A stretch of DNA of 64,000 bases, taken from positions 1 to 64,000 of the forward strand of contig JAXGRA010000009.1 of assembly GCA_040766135.1 (NCBI GenBank). The letters are read 5' to 3'. Made by a program: the position numbers and the translations under genes. Origin of the DNA: JAGVSV01 sp040766135 (GTDB lineage: Bacteria; Bacillota; Clostridia; Christensenellales; Aristaeellaceae). Below are positions 17,236-26,099 of the stretch, one piece after another; the stretch's first letter is position 1, and every line of letters begins with the position of its first letter. The notes under the pieces are model-generated. The model was given only the letters and a program-made list of their open reading frames with translations. It was not told where the DNA came from and did no database searches.

Positions 17236-18786
17236 ATGAAAAACGCAGTGAATCGTGACATACCCCAGGAAGTATTGGACATGGGGTACGAGCCCTTCCA
17301 GGGCAGCAACTACAAAGAAGGCAAGGAATATACCAAAGCCGCGCCCACCGTGCGCATGCGCCCGGCCCAGCAGGAAACCAAAGTGCTGGCGTCCATCCGG
17401 GAGGCCATCAAGGCCGTTGAATTCCGGGACGGCATGACCATCTCCTTCCACCACCATTTCCGCGAGGGTGACTATGTGGTCAATCTGGTGATGAAGGAAA
17501 TCGTGGACATGGGCTTTAAGGACATCACCATCGCCGCCTCCTCGCTGGGGCAAGCCCATGACCCGGTGGCGGAATACATCGAGCAGGGCATCGTTACCGG
17601 CATCCAGACCAGCGGCATCCGCGGCAAGATGGGCGAGGTAGTATCCCACGGCAAGCTGAAAACCCCGGCCATCCTGCGCAGCCATGGCGGCCGTGTGCGC
17701 GCCATTGAAAGCGGTGAAGTGCACATCGACGTGGCCTTCATCGGCGCCCCCACCAGCGACTGCATGGGCAACGCCCGCGGCAAGGGCGGCAAGAGCGATT
17801 GCGGCGTGCTGGGCTATGCAGTTGTGGACTCCAAATACGCAGACAAAGTGGTGGTCATCACGGACTGCCTGGTAGACTTCCCCAACTTCCCGCCCTCCAT
17901 TGAGGCCATTGATGTGGACTATGTGGTGGTGGTGGATGAAATCGGCAACCCCAAGAAGATCGCCTCATCCGCTGCGCGCTTCTCGACAGACCCCAGGGAT
18001 CTGCTGATGGCCGAGTATTGCGCAAAAGTAATCGAAAACACCCCCTACTTCAAGGACGGCTTCTCCTTCCAGACGGGCGCGGGCGGCCCCAGCTTAGCGG
18101 CCAACCGCTTCTTAGAGCCCATCTTGGTCAAGCATGGCATCAAGCTTGGCTGGATTATCGGCGGCATTTCGGCCCCGGCCGTTGACCTGCTCAACAAAGG
18201 GCTGGTCGGCGCGCTGATTGATACGCAGGATTTTGACATCGCCGGTATTGAGTCCGTGAACAGCCACCCGCGCCACTTTGAGATGTCTACCTCCCAGTAT
18301 GCCAACCCGGGCAACAAGAGCGCGTTTGTCAACAAGCTGGACTATGTTATCCTCGCTGCGCTGGAAGTGGACGTGAACTTCAACGTCAACGTCATCACCG
18401 GTTCGGACGGCGTGCTGCGCGGCGCCCCCGGCGGGCACCCGGACACTGCAGCCGGCGCCCGGTGCTGCATCATTGTTACCCCTCTGGTGCGCGGCCGCAT
18501 GGCCACCATCTGCGAAGATGTTGTCACCGTGACCACCCCCGGCGAAAATGTCGACGTGCTGGTCACCGACTATGGCATTGCCGTCAACCCCCGCCGCCCC
18601 GACCTGTTGGAGGCGCTGCAAAAGACCAACCTGCCGCTCAAGACCATCGAGGAGCTGCAACAGGAAGCCTACGCCATGGTCGGCACCCCCGACCCGCTGC
18701 CCTTCAAGGATCGCATCGTTGCCATCCTGGAAGCCCGCGACGGCACCGTGCTGGACGTGGTGCGGGAGATAGATCCTTTGGATTGA
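17236..18786 (+). CDS. citF: Citrate lyase alpha subunit (citrate:acetyl-ACP transferase)
   Basis: The 516-residue CitF moves the acyl carrier from acetyl to citryl, the first half of the lyase reaction. Length and segments fit the family: ISFHHHFREGDYVVN, DVAFIGAPTSDCMGNARGKG, FQTGAGGPSLAANRFL, NVITGSDGVLRGAPGGHPDT and DYGIAVNPRRPDL. ATG 17236 lies 2 nt after the citE stop with AGGGGG upstream; six earlier in-frame codons overlap citE. The next gene (aconitase) follows after 37 nt on the same strand, so citrate cleavage and citrate isomerisation genes are probably co-transcribed. Confidence 0.95.
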   Translation: MKNAVNRDIPQEVLDMGYEPFQGSNYKEGKEYTKAAPTVRMRPAQQETKVLASIREAIKAVEFRDGMTISFHHHFREGDYVVNLVMKEIVDMGFKDITIAASSLGQAHDPVAEYIEQGIVTGIQTSGIRGKMGEVVSHGKLKTPAILRSHGGRVRAIESGEVHIDVAFIGAPTSDCMGNARGKGGKSDCGVLGYAVVDSKYADKVVVITDCLVDFPNFPPSIEAIDVDYVVVVDEIGNPKKIASSAARFSTDPRDLLMAEYCAKVIENTPYFKDGFSFQTGAGGPSLAANRFLEPILVKHGIKLGWIIGGISAPAVDLLNKGLVGALIDTQDFDIAGIESVNSHPRHFEMSTSQYANPGNKSAFVNKLDYVILAALEVDVNFNVNVITGSDGVLRGAPGGHPDTAAGARCCIIVTPLVRGRMATICEDVVTVTTPGENVDVLVTDYGIAVNPRRPDLLEALQKTNLPLKTIEELQQEAYAMVGTPDPLPFKDRIVAILEARDGTVLDVVREIDPLD

Positions 18787-18823
18787 ACCTTTGTACCTTT
18801 ACAAGGAGGAATTAAGAAACAAT

Positions 18824-20755
18824 ATGGCTGAAAACCTGACCCGTAAGATACTTTCCCGCACGTTGGTGGAAGGCGAGTTAATACCTGGAAAACGCATCGG
18901 CATCAAAGCAGACCAGTCCCTTTCGCACGATCTCAATGTCATCATGACCTATTTGGTGCTTGAGACGCTGGGGCTTAAGAAAAAGCGTGTCAGGGAAGCC
19001 TTTCAGTATGTGGATCACAACATGCTGCAGGCAGACTTTAAAAACGCTGATGATCATCGCTATATTGCAGGCATGACCAAGAAACTTGGCATTACCATGG
19101 CCAGGAGCGGTAGCGGCATTTGCCACTATATGCATCTGGAGCGCGCTGCCAAGCCCGGCTGGTTGCTGGTGGGTGGCGACAGCCACACCCCAACGGCTGG
19201 CGGCATCGGCTCCCTGGCTATTGGTGTGGGTGGCTTTGACAATGCTATGGTGCTTGCAGGCGAACCGCTGTATATCAGCGCCCCCAAGGTGGTTGAGGTG
19301 CATCTTACGGGCAGGCTCCAGCCCTTTGTATCGGCTAAGAATGTCATTCTTGAACTGCTGCGCCGGGTGGGTGTCAAGGGCGGCGTGGGGAAGGTGTTTG
19401 AGTATACCGGCCCCGGCGTTAGCACTCTGAACGTATCTGAACGCGCACAAATTGCCGACATGGGTGCGGAGACCGGTGCTACTAGTTCCATCTTTCCCAG
19501 CGATGAAGCTACGCTGGCCTGGCTGCGCGCCTTCAAGCGGGATGGTGATTACCAGCCGCTGACGGCTGACGAAGGGGCAGCATATGATGAACTAATTGAG
19601 ATTGATCTGAGCGCCCTGGAACCTCTAGTAGCCATGCCCTCATCACCTGACAAGGTGGTTTCCATCAGCGAGGTTGCGGGCACCCCTATCCAACAGGTGA
19701 TGATCGGCAGCTGCACCAATACCGCGCATCAGGACTTGGTCAGCGCCGCCAACATCCTCAAAGGTGAAAAAGTCAACGACAGGGTAAACCTGGGTATCTA
19801 TCCTTCGTCTGCTACGGTGGTAAAAGCCATCGCTTCTGACGGCACGTTAACCAATCTGCTGACGGCTGGAGCCCGTGTATTTGAACCCAGCTGTGGCGGC
19901 TGCAATGGCTGTGGTTTTGCGCCGGCAACGCAGAGTGTATCGCTGCGTACCACACCGCGCAATTTTGCAGGCCGCTCAGGCACGTATGACGATCAGGTTT
20001 ATCTTTGCGGCCCGGAAGTGGCTGCGGCCAGCGCCGTCACAGGCGTGATCACCGACCCCCGAACCCTTGGAAAGACCTGGACAACCTATCAACTGCCGGA
20101 ACAATTTGATATCAGTCCTCATGATTTCCTTGATCCGTCCGCCCAACCCGATGAGATTATCAAGGGGCCGAATATTCGTCCAATCCCCGAGTTCGCAGCG
20201 ATGCCAGCCAAACTTGATATGCCTGTGGTGCTTAAAGCGGGTGACAACATTTCCACCGACATTATCTGCCCTGCTGGCGCTAACTACCTGCCCATACGTT
20301 CCAATATCCCGGAGATATCCAAGTTTTCCTATCAACTGGTGGACAAGGCATTCCACGACCGCGCTATGAACACACCGGGGTCCATTCTGGTTGCTGGGGA
20401 AAACTATGGACAAGGCTCCAGCCGGGAGCAGGCAGCCATCATTCCCCGCTACCTTGGCGTTCAGACCATTCTGGCCAAGAGCTTTGCCAGGCTGCATCTG
20501 GCCAACCTTGTCAACTGGGGCATCCTGCCCCTTACATTCCAGGACCCTGCCGATTGGGAGCGCATCCAGCAGGGCGATGCGCTGTCCATTGCTGATACTG
20601 CTCAACTGAATGCCCAGGAAGATGTGACGCTGTATAACCTGACCAGGGGAGAAAAATATACGTGCCGTCTGCCTATCTTCCAGGAAGATGTAGAGTCGAT
20701 TCGCCAAGGTGGCACTGTCAATCAGATTCGTGAAAAACTGAAAAATGAGGCTTGA
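18824..20755 (+). CDS. Aconitate hydratase (short, single-chain type)
   Basis: A 643-residue aconitase/isopropylmalate isomerase superfamily enzyme with both the Fe-S domains and the swivel domain in one chain, the size of the compact aconitases. Fe-S cluster ligands are Cys297 (IGSCTNT), Cys357 and Cys360 (SCGGCNGCG); the usual CGPC reads CGGC here and is followed by an extra Cys363. GGDSHTPTAGGIGS is the substrate and cluster loop, and GENYGQGSSREQAAIIPRYL the swivel-domain motif. It would interconvert citrate and isocitrate through cis-aconitate. ATG 18824 was chosen; AGGAGG lies a rather long 14 nt upstream. It is followed by an isocitrate-dehydrogenase-like gene, which supports an aconitase role. 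Confidence 0.88.
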   Translation: MAENLTRKILSRTLVEGELIPGKRIGIKADQSLSHDLNVIMTYLVLETLGLKKKRVREAFQYVDHNMLQADFKNADDHRYIAGMTKKLGITMARSGSGICHYMHLERAAKPGWLLVGGDSHTPTAGGIGSLAIGVGGFDNAMVLAGEPLYISAPKVVEVHLTGRLQPFVSAKNVILELLRRVGVKGGVGKVFEYTGPGVSTLNVSERAQIADMGAETGATSSIFPSDEATLAWLRAFKRDGDYQPLTADEGAAYDELIEIDLSALEPLVAMPSSPDKVVSISEVAGTPIQQVMIGSCTNTAHQDLVSAANILKGEKVNDRVNLGIYPSSATVVKAIASDGTLTNLLTAGARVFEPSCGGCNGCGFAPATQSVSLRTTPRNFAGRSGTYDDQVYLCGPEVAAASAVTGVITDPRTLGKTWTTYQLPEQFDISPHDFLDPSAQPDEIIKGPNIRPIPEFAAMPAKLDMPVVLKAGDNISTDIICPAGANYLPIRSNIPEISKFSYQLVDKAFHDRAMNTPGSILVAGENYGQGSSREQAAIIPRYLGVQTILAKSFARLHLANLVNWGILPLTFQDPADWERIQQGDALSIADTAQLNAQEDVTLYNLTRGEKYTCRLPIFQEDVESIRQGGTVNQIREKLKNEA

Positions 20756-20797
20756 GCGGAAGCTTTTTCGATTCAAACCCGAAAAGAGGAGAGGGTT

Positions 20798-21961
20798 ATG
20801 CAAGATAAACTGAACGCCGCATCCCAGAAATTTCAATCGTTGATACAGAGCGAGTTTACTCGTATTGACCGAATGAAGGCACACAAGAGCAAAAAACCTC
20901 AGAGCCAAGATGGCCATAAGACCATTGGCGTCATGTCCGGTGATGGCATTGGCCCCCTGATTACCAAGCAGGCCTTGCGTGTGCTGGAAGCGTTAATCCC
21001 CGAAGAAATCAAATCGGGTAAAGTCAGAATCAAGATGATTGAAGGCATGACCATTGAACGGCGGGCAGAACTGATGCAGTCCCTGCCGGATGATGTGCTG
21101 GAGGCTTGCAAGGCTTGTGATGTGTTGCTGAAAGGCCCCTTTGTTACGCCGCGAGCGGGTGATGAGTGGCCCAACTTGACCAGCGCCAATAGTTTGCTTC
21201 GGCGGGGGTTGGAACTTTTCGCCGCCGTGCGTCCAATTGCCATGCCAGATAAGGGCATTGACTGGACTTTCTTCCGTGAGAATATCGAGGGCGAGTATAT
21301 TTGGGGCGACAAGGGCATCCAAGTGGATGAAGACCTGGCGATTGATTTCAAAATACAGACCAGGCAGGGTACGGAGCGCATCGCCCGTGCAGCCTTTGAA
21401 TTTTGCCGCAGAAATGGCAAAAACAACCTGACCATTGTTACCAAAGCGAATATCGTAAAACTGGTTGATGGTAACTTCATCAAGGTGGTGCGGGAGGTTG
21501 GCAGGGAGTACCCGGAGGTCAACATTGAGGAGCGTTTGGTGGATGCGATGGCAGCCAAGATGATGGACCCGGAGTTCAATTGTGGTTTGCAGGTATTTGT
21601 GATGCCCAATCTTTACGGCGACATCATCACCGACATCGCTGCAGAACACCAGGGCGGCTTAGGCACAGCCTGTAGTGCCAACATGGGTGATGAGTATGCG
21701 CTGTTTGAGGCCATCCACGGCACCGCCCCATACCTGATTGCTCATAACCGCGCGCAGTATGCTGATCCCTGTAGCTTGATTCGCGCGGTAGGCATGATGC
21801 TGGCGCATATCGGCTATGCAGATCGCAGTGCCAAATTAGATCAGGCGCTTGACCAATGTACCCGCACTGAGCGCAGGGTGAGCATCACCACCGACAAAGA
21901 TGGCGCTACGACTGAGGAATTTACTGATTATTTGATCGAAACCATCGGTCAACTTGCCTGA
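20798..21961 (+). CDS. Isocitrate/isopropylmalate dehydrogenase family protein, isocitrate-type pocket
   Basis: A 387-residue beta-decarboxylating dehydrogenase (IGVMSGDGIGPLITKQAL, LYGDIITDIAAEHQGGLGTA, FEAIHGTAP). The substrate residues align with E. coli isocitrate dehydrogenase Ser113, Asn115, Arg119, Arg129 and Arg153: here Ser129, Asn131 and Arg135 (TSANSLLRRGLELF), Arg145 (VRP) and Arg160 (FFRENIEGEY). This favours isocitrate or a close homologue over isopropylmalate. The cofactor loop is unusual: after HGTAP the Lys-Tyr of NADP enzymes is replaced by Tyr-Leu and the loop is about three residues longer, so NAD use is more likely. An N-terminal extension of ~40 charged residues precedes the Rossmann-like start. 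SD AGGAGAGG. Confidence 0.8.
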   Translation: MQDKLNAASQKFQSLIQSEFTRIDRMKAHKSKKPQSQDGHKTIGVMSGDGIGPLITKQALRVLEALIPEEIKSGKVRIKMIEGMTIERRAELMQSLPDDVLEACKACDVLLKGPFVTPRAGDEWPNLTSANSLLRRGLELFAAVRPIAMPDKGIDWTFFRENIEGEYIWGDKGIQVDEDLAIDFKIQTRQGTERIARAAFEFCRRNGKNNLTIVTKANIVKLVDGNFIKVVREVGREYPEVNIEERLVDAMAAKMMDPEFNCGLQVFVMPNLYGDIITDIAAEHQGGLGTACSANMGDEYALFEAIHGTAPYLIAHNRAQYADPCSLIRAVGMMLAHIGYADRSAKLDQALDQCTRTERRVSITTDKDGATTEEFTDYLIETIGQLA

Positions 21962-22034
21962 GCAAAGTTAGCGACGCCTATGATAAGCACGGCGCTGCAC
22001 GTGGCGCATCATGAGATAAGAAAGGAGGATGAGC

Positions 22035-23081
22035 ATGAGAATTGCCTATGTGGGCTGCCGCACCACCAGGGAGAGAAATGCCCGCGGAAAGGGGCTGAAG
22101 GTATACGCAATTGACAGGCAGGGGACATGGCAGCAGATTCAGCTGCTGGATGAAGAGAACCCCTCTTACCAGTGTCTCGACTGCACAGGCCGTTATCTTT
22201 ACAGTGTACATGGTGATGGATATGGCGTTTCTGCTTATGCTATCAACCGAACAGATGGCAGCCTTCAACGAATCAACAGGGTAAAAGTAGAGGGGAGAAA
22301 TCCAGTATTCGCTTCGGTTGATCTGCAGAACCGGCATGTTTTCGTAGCCACCCTGCAGGGCGGCAGCGTGCATGTTCTGCCCAGGCGGGAGGACGGTGGC
22401 TTGGAGACACCGGCGCATAGTTATCGCGCGCCCGGAAAAAGCGATGATGCCGTCTCGCATATCCATCAGTGTTTGTTGAGCCGCGATGGTCGCTACCTGT
22501 TTGCGCCGGCTCAGGGCCGCGTGGTGGGCTTTGCCGAGGTCAACGTGTTACGCCCGCAGCCTGATGGCAGCCTTGAGCTAACCCAGTGTTGGAGAGCTCG
22601 CGAGTACTCTGAGCCGCGCCATGTAGCCATCCACCCCAATGACCGCTGGGTTTATCTGGTCAATGAAAAAGACAACACCATTGTTTACTTCCACTTTGAT
22701 CAGGAAGAAGGGATGCTTGACCCTAAACAAATATTACCCGTACTGCCCGATACCTACACTGGTTCCGGCCAGGCCAGCGCCATGCTGGTATCGCTGGATG
22801 GGCGTCATGCCTTGGTTTCCAATCGCATACATGAAAGTATCAGCGTATTTCGAATTGATCCGCAAACGGGTTACCTGTATCCGCTTGACAACCTGCACTG
22901 CTTGGGCAGGACGCCTCGCTTCATGTGCTTTTCGCCCGAGGGTGATCAACTTCTGGTTGCCAATGAAGACAGTGACACCATTCGCATCTTTGACTATGAT
23001 ATTGAAAACGGCCGCCTGACCTATGCTGATCAGACCATCCCGACCGAAAGCCCCACCTGTATTACCTTTCTGGATCTATAG
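22035..23081 (+). CDS. Beta-propeller lactonase-family protein (6-phosphogluconolactonase-like)
   Basis: A 348-residue, predominantly beta protein with the repeated blade pattern of the PF10282 lactonase family (CLDCTGRYLYSVHGDGYGVS, HQCLLSRDGRYLFAP, HVAIHPNDRWVYLVNEKDNT, CFSPEGDQLLVANEDSDTIR). No signal peptide, so cytoplasmic. Family members hydrolyse sugar lactones, but many have no proven activity. Its position between an isocitrate-type dehydrogenase and a carboxylate TRAP transporter suggests a lactone of a tricarboxylic or hydroxy acid as substrate; this is inference. ATG 22035 has AGGAGG 6 nt upstream; the in-frame ATG at 22029 touches that SD and is less likely. Confidence 0.78.
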   Translation: MRIAYVGCRTTRERNARGKGLKVYAIDRQGTWQQIQLLDEENPSYQCLDCTGRYLYSVHGDGYGVSAYAINRTDGSLQRINRVKVEGRNPVFASVDLQNRHVFVATLQGGSVHVLPRREDGGLETPAHSYRAPGKSDDAVSHIHQCLLSRDGRYLFAPAQGRVVGFAEVNVLRPQPDGSLELTQCWRAREYSEPRHVAIHPNDRWVYLVNEKDNTIVYFHFDQEEGMLDPKQILPVLPDTYTGSGQASAMLVSLDGRHALVSNRIHESISVFRIDPQTGYLYPLDNLHCLGRTPRFMCFSPEGDQLLVANEDSDTIRIFDYDIENGRLTYADQTIPTESPTCITFLDL

Positions 23082-23141
23082 TTTTACACTGCACAGACAT
23101 CCGCCTTGGCGGTGCTGAATAAAGAAAAGGAGCTGTTCCAC

Positions 23142-24140
23142 ATGAAAAAGCTACTGACTCTTACCTTAGCCCTTTGCCTGATGATAGGCATCCTCGTCCC
23201 AACCACTGCTGCTGCGTCTACTAAATTCTGGCTGTTTGCTGCACCGCCTGCTAGCTCGGCGCTATACCCTTTCTGGGTATCAATGGGCGACGCGATCCCG
23301 ACGGTATATCCTGAATATGCCATTACTGTGTCTGAGTCGCAGGGTGCTGTCGCCATCAGCAAGCGGGTGCGCAGTGGCGAAGCCGAAATTGGCAACAGCG
23401 TCTCCGCAACGGACTATGAGAACTACCACGGCTTAGGTTTGTTCGAAGGTGATCCTTTTCCCGATCTGCGGATGCTGTTCTACTACGAAGTAACTGCTGA
23501 AATGATCTGCGTTTCCAAGGAATCGGGCATTACAACCATTGAGGAGCTAGCCGGCCAGCGTTTCAACCCTGGCGGTGTAGGTACTTCTGCGGCGGACATC
23601 TTTGCCAAGGTTGCCGATGCCTTGGACATCAAGCCCAACTACTTCCAGGCCAGCCAGGCTGATGCGGCTGACGCTTACGCCAACAAGGAAATTGTGGGCA
23701 CTGTCAAGCTGGGCAGTTTCCTGGACAGCTATGTGATGCAGCTGGATGCCGCCCGTCCTGTTGTCATGCTGGACATCCCCGAGGAAACCCTAGACAAGGT
23801 CATCGAGCAGTATCCTTACTTGATAAAGGTGACCATTCCCGCCGGAACCTATACCTTTATCGACCATGATGTCAACACCTTTGGAACGCCCCAGGGCGCA
23901 CAGACCACAACAGCCTTGTCCCAGGAGGACGGCTATAAGGTGTGCAAAGCCGTGATGGACGATGGCGCGGGCAAGAAAGTTTGGCAGTCTGCTTATCCCA
24001 TCGGCGCAGAGAATGACTTGATCGACCTGACGTTGAGGAGCGCTGTTCCGCTGCATGCGGGCACAGTGCAGTATCTGGTAGAAAAGGGCATTGAAGTACC
24101 TGAAAACCTGATCCCTGCTGAATATGTTCCGGTGAAATGA
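23142..24140 (+). CDS. TAXI-family TRAP transporter substrate-binding protein
   Basis: A 332-residue binding protein of the TRAP-associated extracytoplasmic immunogenic (TAXI) family. It has a signal peptide (MKKLLTLTLALCLMIGILVP, ending TAAAS) and TAXI-type segments (AISKRVRSGEAEIGNSVS, ELAGQRFNPGGVGTSAADIF, TLDKVIEQYPYLIKVTIPAG). TAXI proteins bind carboxylates such as glutamate and alpha-keto or hydroxy acids. It pairs with the fused TRAP permease 70 nt downstream. The twelve upstream codons to 23106 lack SD support; AAGGAG precedes 23142. A wobble hairpin separates it from the permease gene. Confidence 0.9.
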   Translation: MKKLLTLTLALCLMIGILVPTTAAASTKFWLFAAPPASSALYPFWVSMGDAIPTVYPEYAITVSESQGAVAISKRVRSGEAEIGNSVSATDYENYHGLGLFEGDPFPDLRMLFYYEVTAEMICVSKESGITTIEELAGQRFNPGGVGTSAADIFAKVADALDIKPNYFQASQADAADAYANKEIVGTVKLGSFLDSYVMQLDAARPVVMLDIPEETLDKVIEQYPYLIKVTIPAGTYTFIDHDVNTFGTPQGAQTTTALSQEDGYKVCKAVMDDGAGKKVWQSAYPIGAENDLIDLTLRSAVPLHAGTVQYLVEKGIEVPENLIPAEYVPVK

Positions 24141-24158
24141 TCGCGCCGTTACATTGTT

Positions 24159-24185
24159 GCCGGGGCGGCTAATCGCCGCCTCGGC
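24159..24185 (+). terminator. Intercistronic stem-loop between TAXI protein and TRAP permease
   Basis: GCCGGGGCGGC / GCCGCCTCGGC, 11 pairs with one G-T, loop TAATC, no T-run. Same position relative to the binding protein as the tctC-tctB hairpin. Confidence 0.5.
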
Positions 24186-24209
24186 AGACCTGAGAAGGAG
24201 TAAGCTCCC

Positions 24210-26099
24210 ATGAGAAAATTGACTGGTATTTCAAAACTGGTTGTAACCATTCTATCCATTGCATTGGTGCTTTTCCAGATGATTACAGCGGGATTTGGCG
24301 TGCTGCCGGACATGCAGCAGCGTGCGATTCATCTGTTCTTTGTGCTGACCCTTGTCTTTCTACTCAAGCCTGCGCATAAGTCGTTGGATAAAACCAGGGT
24401 GCCTTGGTACGATATCCTGCTGTCGCTGCTAGGTATGGCAACCAGCATCTATATTCTGGTTATCTATGACAAGATTATCTGGGATCCTCTGCAGTGGATA
24501 TCCGGCATTGACAAGTTCTTTGCCATCATCCTTGTGCTGCTAATCCTTGAGGCCAGCCGCCGCACGGTGGGGTGGGTTTTTCCCATCATGGCAGCCGTCT
24601 TTTTCATCTACACACTCTTCGGTGAAATTTTTCCCGGTACTTGGGCGCACCGCAACATGAAGCTGGATCCCGTGTTGCAAAACCTCTACCATACTACCAA
24701 TGGCGTTTGGGGCACCATGGTGGGCTTGTCTGCCACGATGCTGGCGATGTTCGGTATCTTTGGAGAGATGCTGTCGCAGACCGGTGGTTCTCAGACATTC
24801 ATCAAGTTAGGCCAGAAGTTGACCGGCAAGGCCACCGGCGGCCCGGGCAAGGTGGCGCTGATTGCCAGCGGCTTGTTTGGTATGATCTCGGGCTCTGCCA
24901 TGGCCAATGTGATGGCTACCGGCACTTTTACTATCCCCATGATGAAAAAAGCAGGATACGATAAGGAATGGTCAGCCTCCATTTCTGCGGTGGGGTCCAC
25001 CGGTGGCCAGATTATGCCCCCCATCATGGGCGCGGGCGCTTTCATCATGGCGCAGCTGATCGGCGCGCCTTACTTGGAGATCGCCACCTCAGCCATTGTG
25101 CCGGCACTGCTGTACTATTTGGGTGCCTACGTTGCGGTGCACTATGTGTCTAAGAAACTGAAGATCTTTGGTGAGACCCTGCAAGAAAAGATCGGTGCGA
25201 CTGAGGCAGCCATCATTGCTGTGCCCCTGGCGCTGTTCATCGCGCTGCTTGTCATGCGCTACACGGTGACCAAGGCGGCCTTCTACGCTACCCTGGCGGG
25301 TATCGTCACTGCGGCGGTATGCTACTTTATCAATTCCAAGTCCCTGAAAACCACTGGTAAGCAGACACTGGAACTTAGCTACAAGGTCGGCACCTCCGGC
25401 GCGCAGAGCATTCTGAGCATGGCAGGCTTGCTGGCCGGTGCGCAGATTACTATTTCGCTGATTTCATTGTCAGGCTTTGGCGTTAAGCTGGCCAGCGTCA
25501 TCGTTTCCATGGGTCAGGGCAATCTCTTCTTGGTGCTGATGCTGAGCATGGTTGTCTGCTTTATTCTGGGCATGGGCCTGCCGACCACAGCGGCTTATGT
25601 GCTGGCTGCGGCAGTTTTGGCACCGGCACTGATTCAACTGGGACTCCAGCCACTGATCGCTCACTTGTTTGTGTTCTACTTCTCCACCATGGCAACCATC
25701 ACGCCGCCCGTATGCGCGGCTGTCTTCCTGTCCAGCGGTATTGCGGAATCCAACTGGCTTAAGACGGGCTTTTTGTCCTGCCTGATTGCCATACCGGCTT
25801 TCATCGTGCCCTATACCTTTGCCTACAACGAGGCCCTGATGCTGCGTGGCGGCGCTATGGATATCATCATTGCTGTGGTCACCGCGTTGCTGGGTGTCTA
25901 TGCCTTAGGTGTTGCCATCGCTGGCTTTACCAACCGACCGATGAATTGGTTCTGGCGTATTCTCATGTTTGCGGGCGGCGTTGCTCTGGTTGTGCCCAAT
26001 GTCATGGTTAGCCTGATTGGTCTGGCCGTGGCGGTGATTGCTTTCTTCTTCTCGGCAGACCGCAGCAAGTCCACCCCTGCGAAAGGAGCGACCGTCTAA
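24210..26099 (+). CDS. TRAP transporter permease, fused small and large subunits
   Basis: The 629-residue permease has the fused DctQ-DctM (4TM/12TM) layout of TAXI-TRAP systems. N-terminal hydrophobic segments are followed by the DctM-like core (SGLFGMISGSAMANVMATGT, GSTGGQIMPPIMGAGAFIMA, LGMGLPTTAAYVLAAAVLAP, FYFSTMATITPPVCAAVFLS). It uses an ion gradient, usually sodium, to bring in the acid bound by the TAXI protein. AAGGAG precedes the ATG. Its stop overlaps the next start by one base, showing translational coupling to the DUF6282 gene. Confidence 0.93.
   Translation: MRKLTGISKLVVTILSIALVLFQMITAGFGVLPDMQQRAIHLFFVLTLVFLLKPAHKSLDKTRVPWYDILLSLLGMATSIYILVIYDKIIWDPLQWISGIDKFFAIILVLLILEASRRTVGWVFPIMAAVFFIYTLFGEIFPGTWAHRNMKLDPVLQNLYHTTNGVWGTMVGLSATMLAMFGIFGEMLSQTGGSQTFIKLGQKLTGKATGGPGKVALIASGLFGMISGSAMANVMATGTFTIPMMKKAGYDKEWSASISAVGSTGGQIMPPIMGAGAFIMAQLIGAPYLEIATSAIVPALLYYLGAYVAVHYVSKKLKIFGETLQEKIGATEAAIIAVPLALFIALLVMRYTVTKAAFYATLAGIVTAAVCYFINSKSLKTTGKQTLELSYKVGTSGAQSILSMAGLLAGAQITISLISLSGFGVKLASVIVSMGQGNLFLVLMLSMVVCFILGMGLPTTAAYVLAAAVLAPALIQLGLQPLIAHLFVFYFSTMATITPPVCAAVFLSSGIAESNWLKTGFLSCLIAIPAFIVPYTFAYNEALMLRGGAMDIIIAVVTALLGVYALGVAIAGFTNRPMNWFWRILMFAGGVALVVPNVMVSLIGLAVAVIAFFFSADRSKSTPAKGATV

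Noticed and set aside
18791..18823. TTG at 18791 as aconitase start
   Set aside because: It lies upstream of the AGGAGG that serves the gene and adds non-conserved residues; ATG 18824 begins MAENLTRKIL, a usual aconitase N-terminus.
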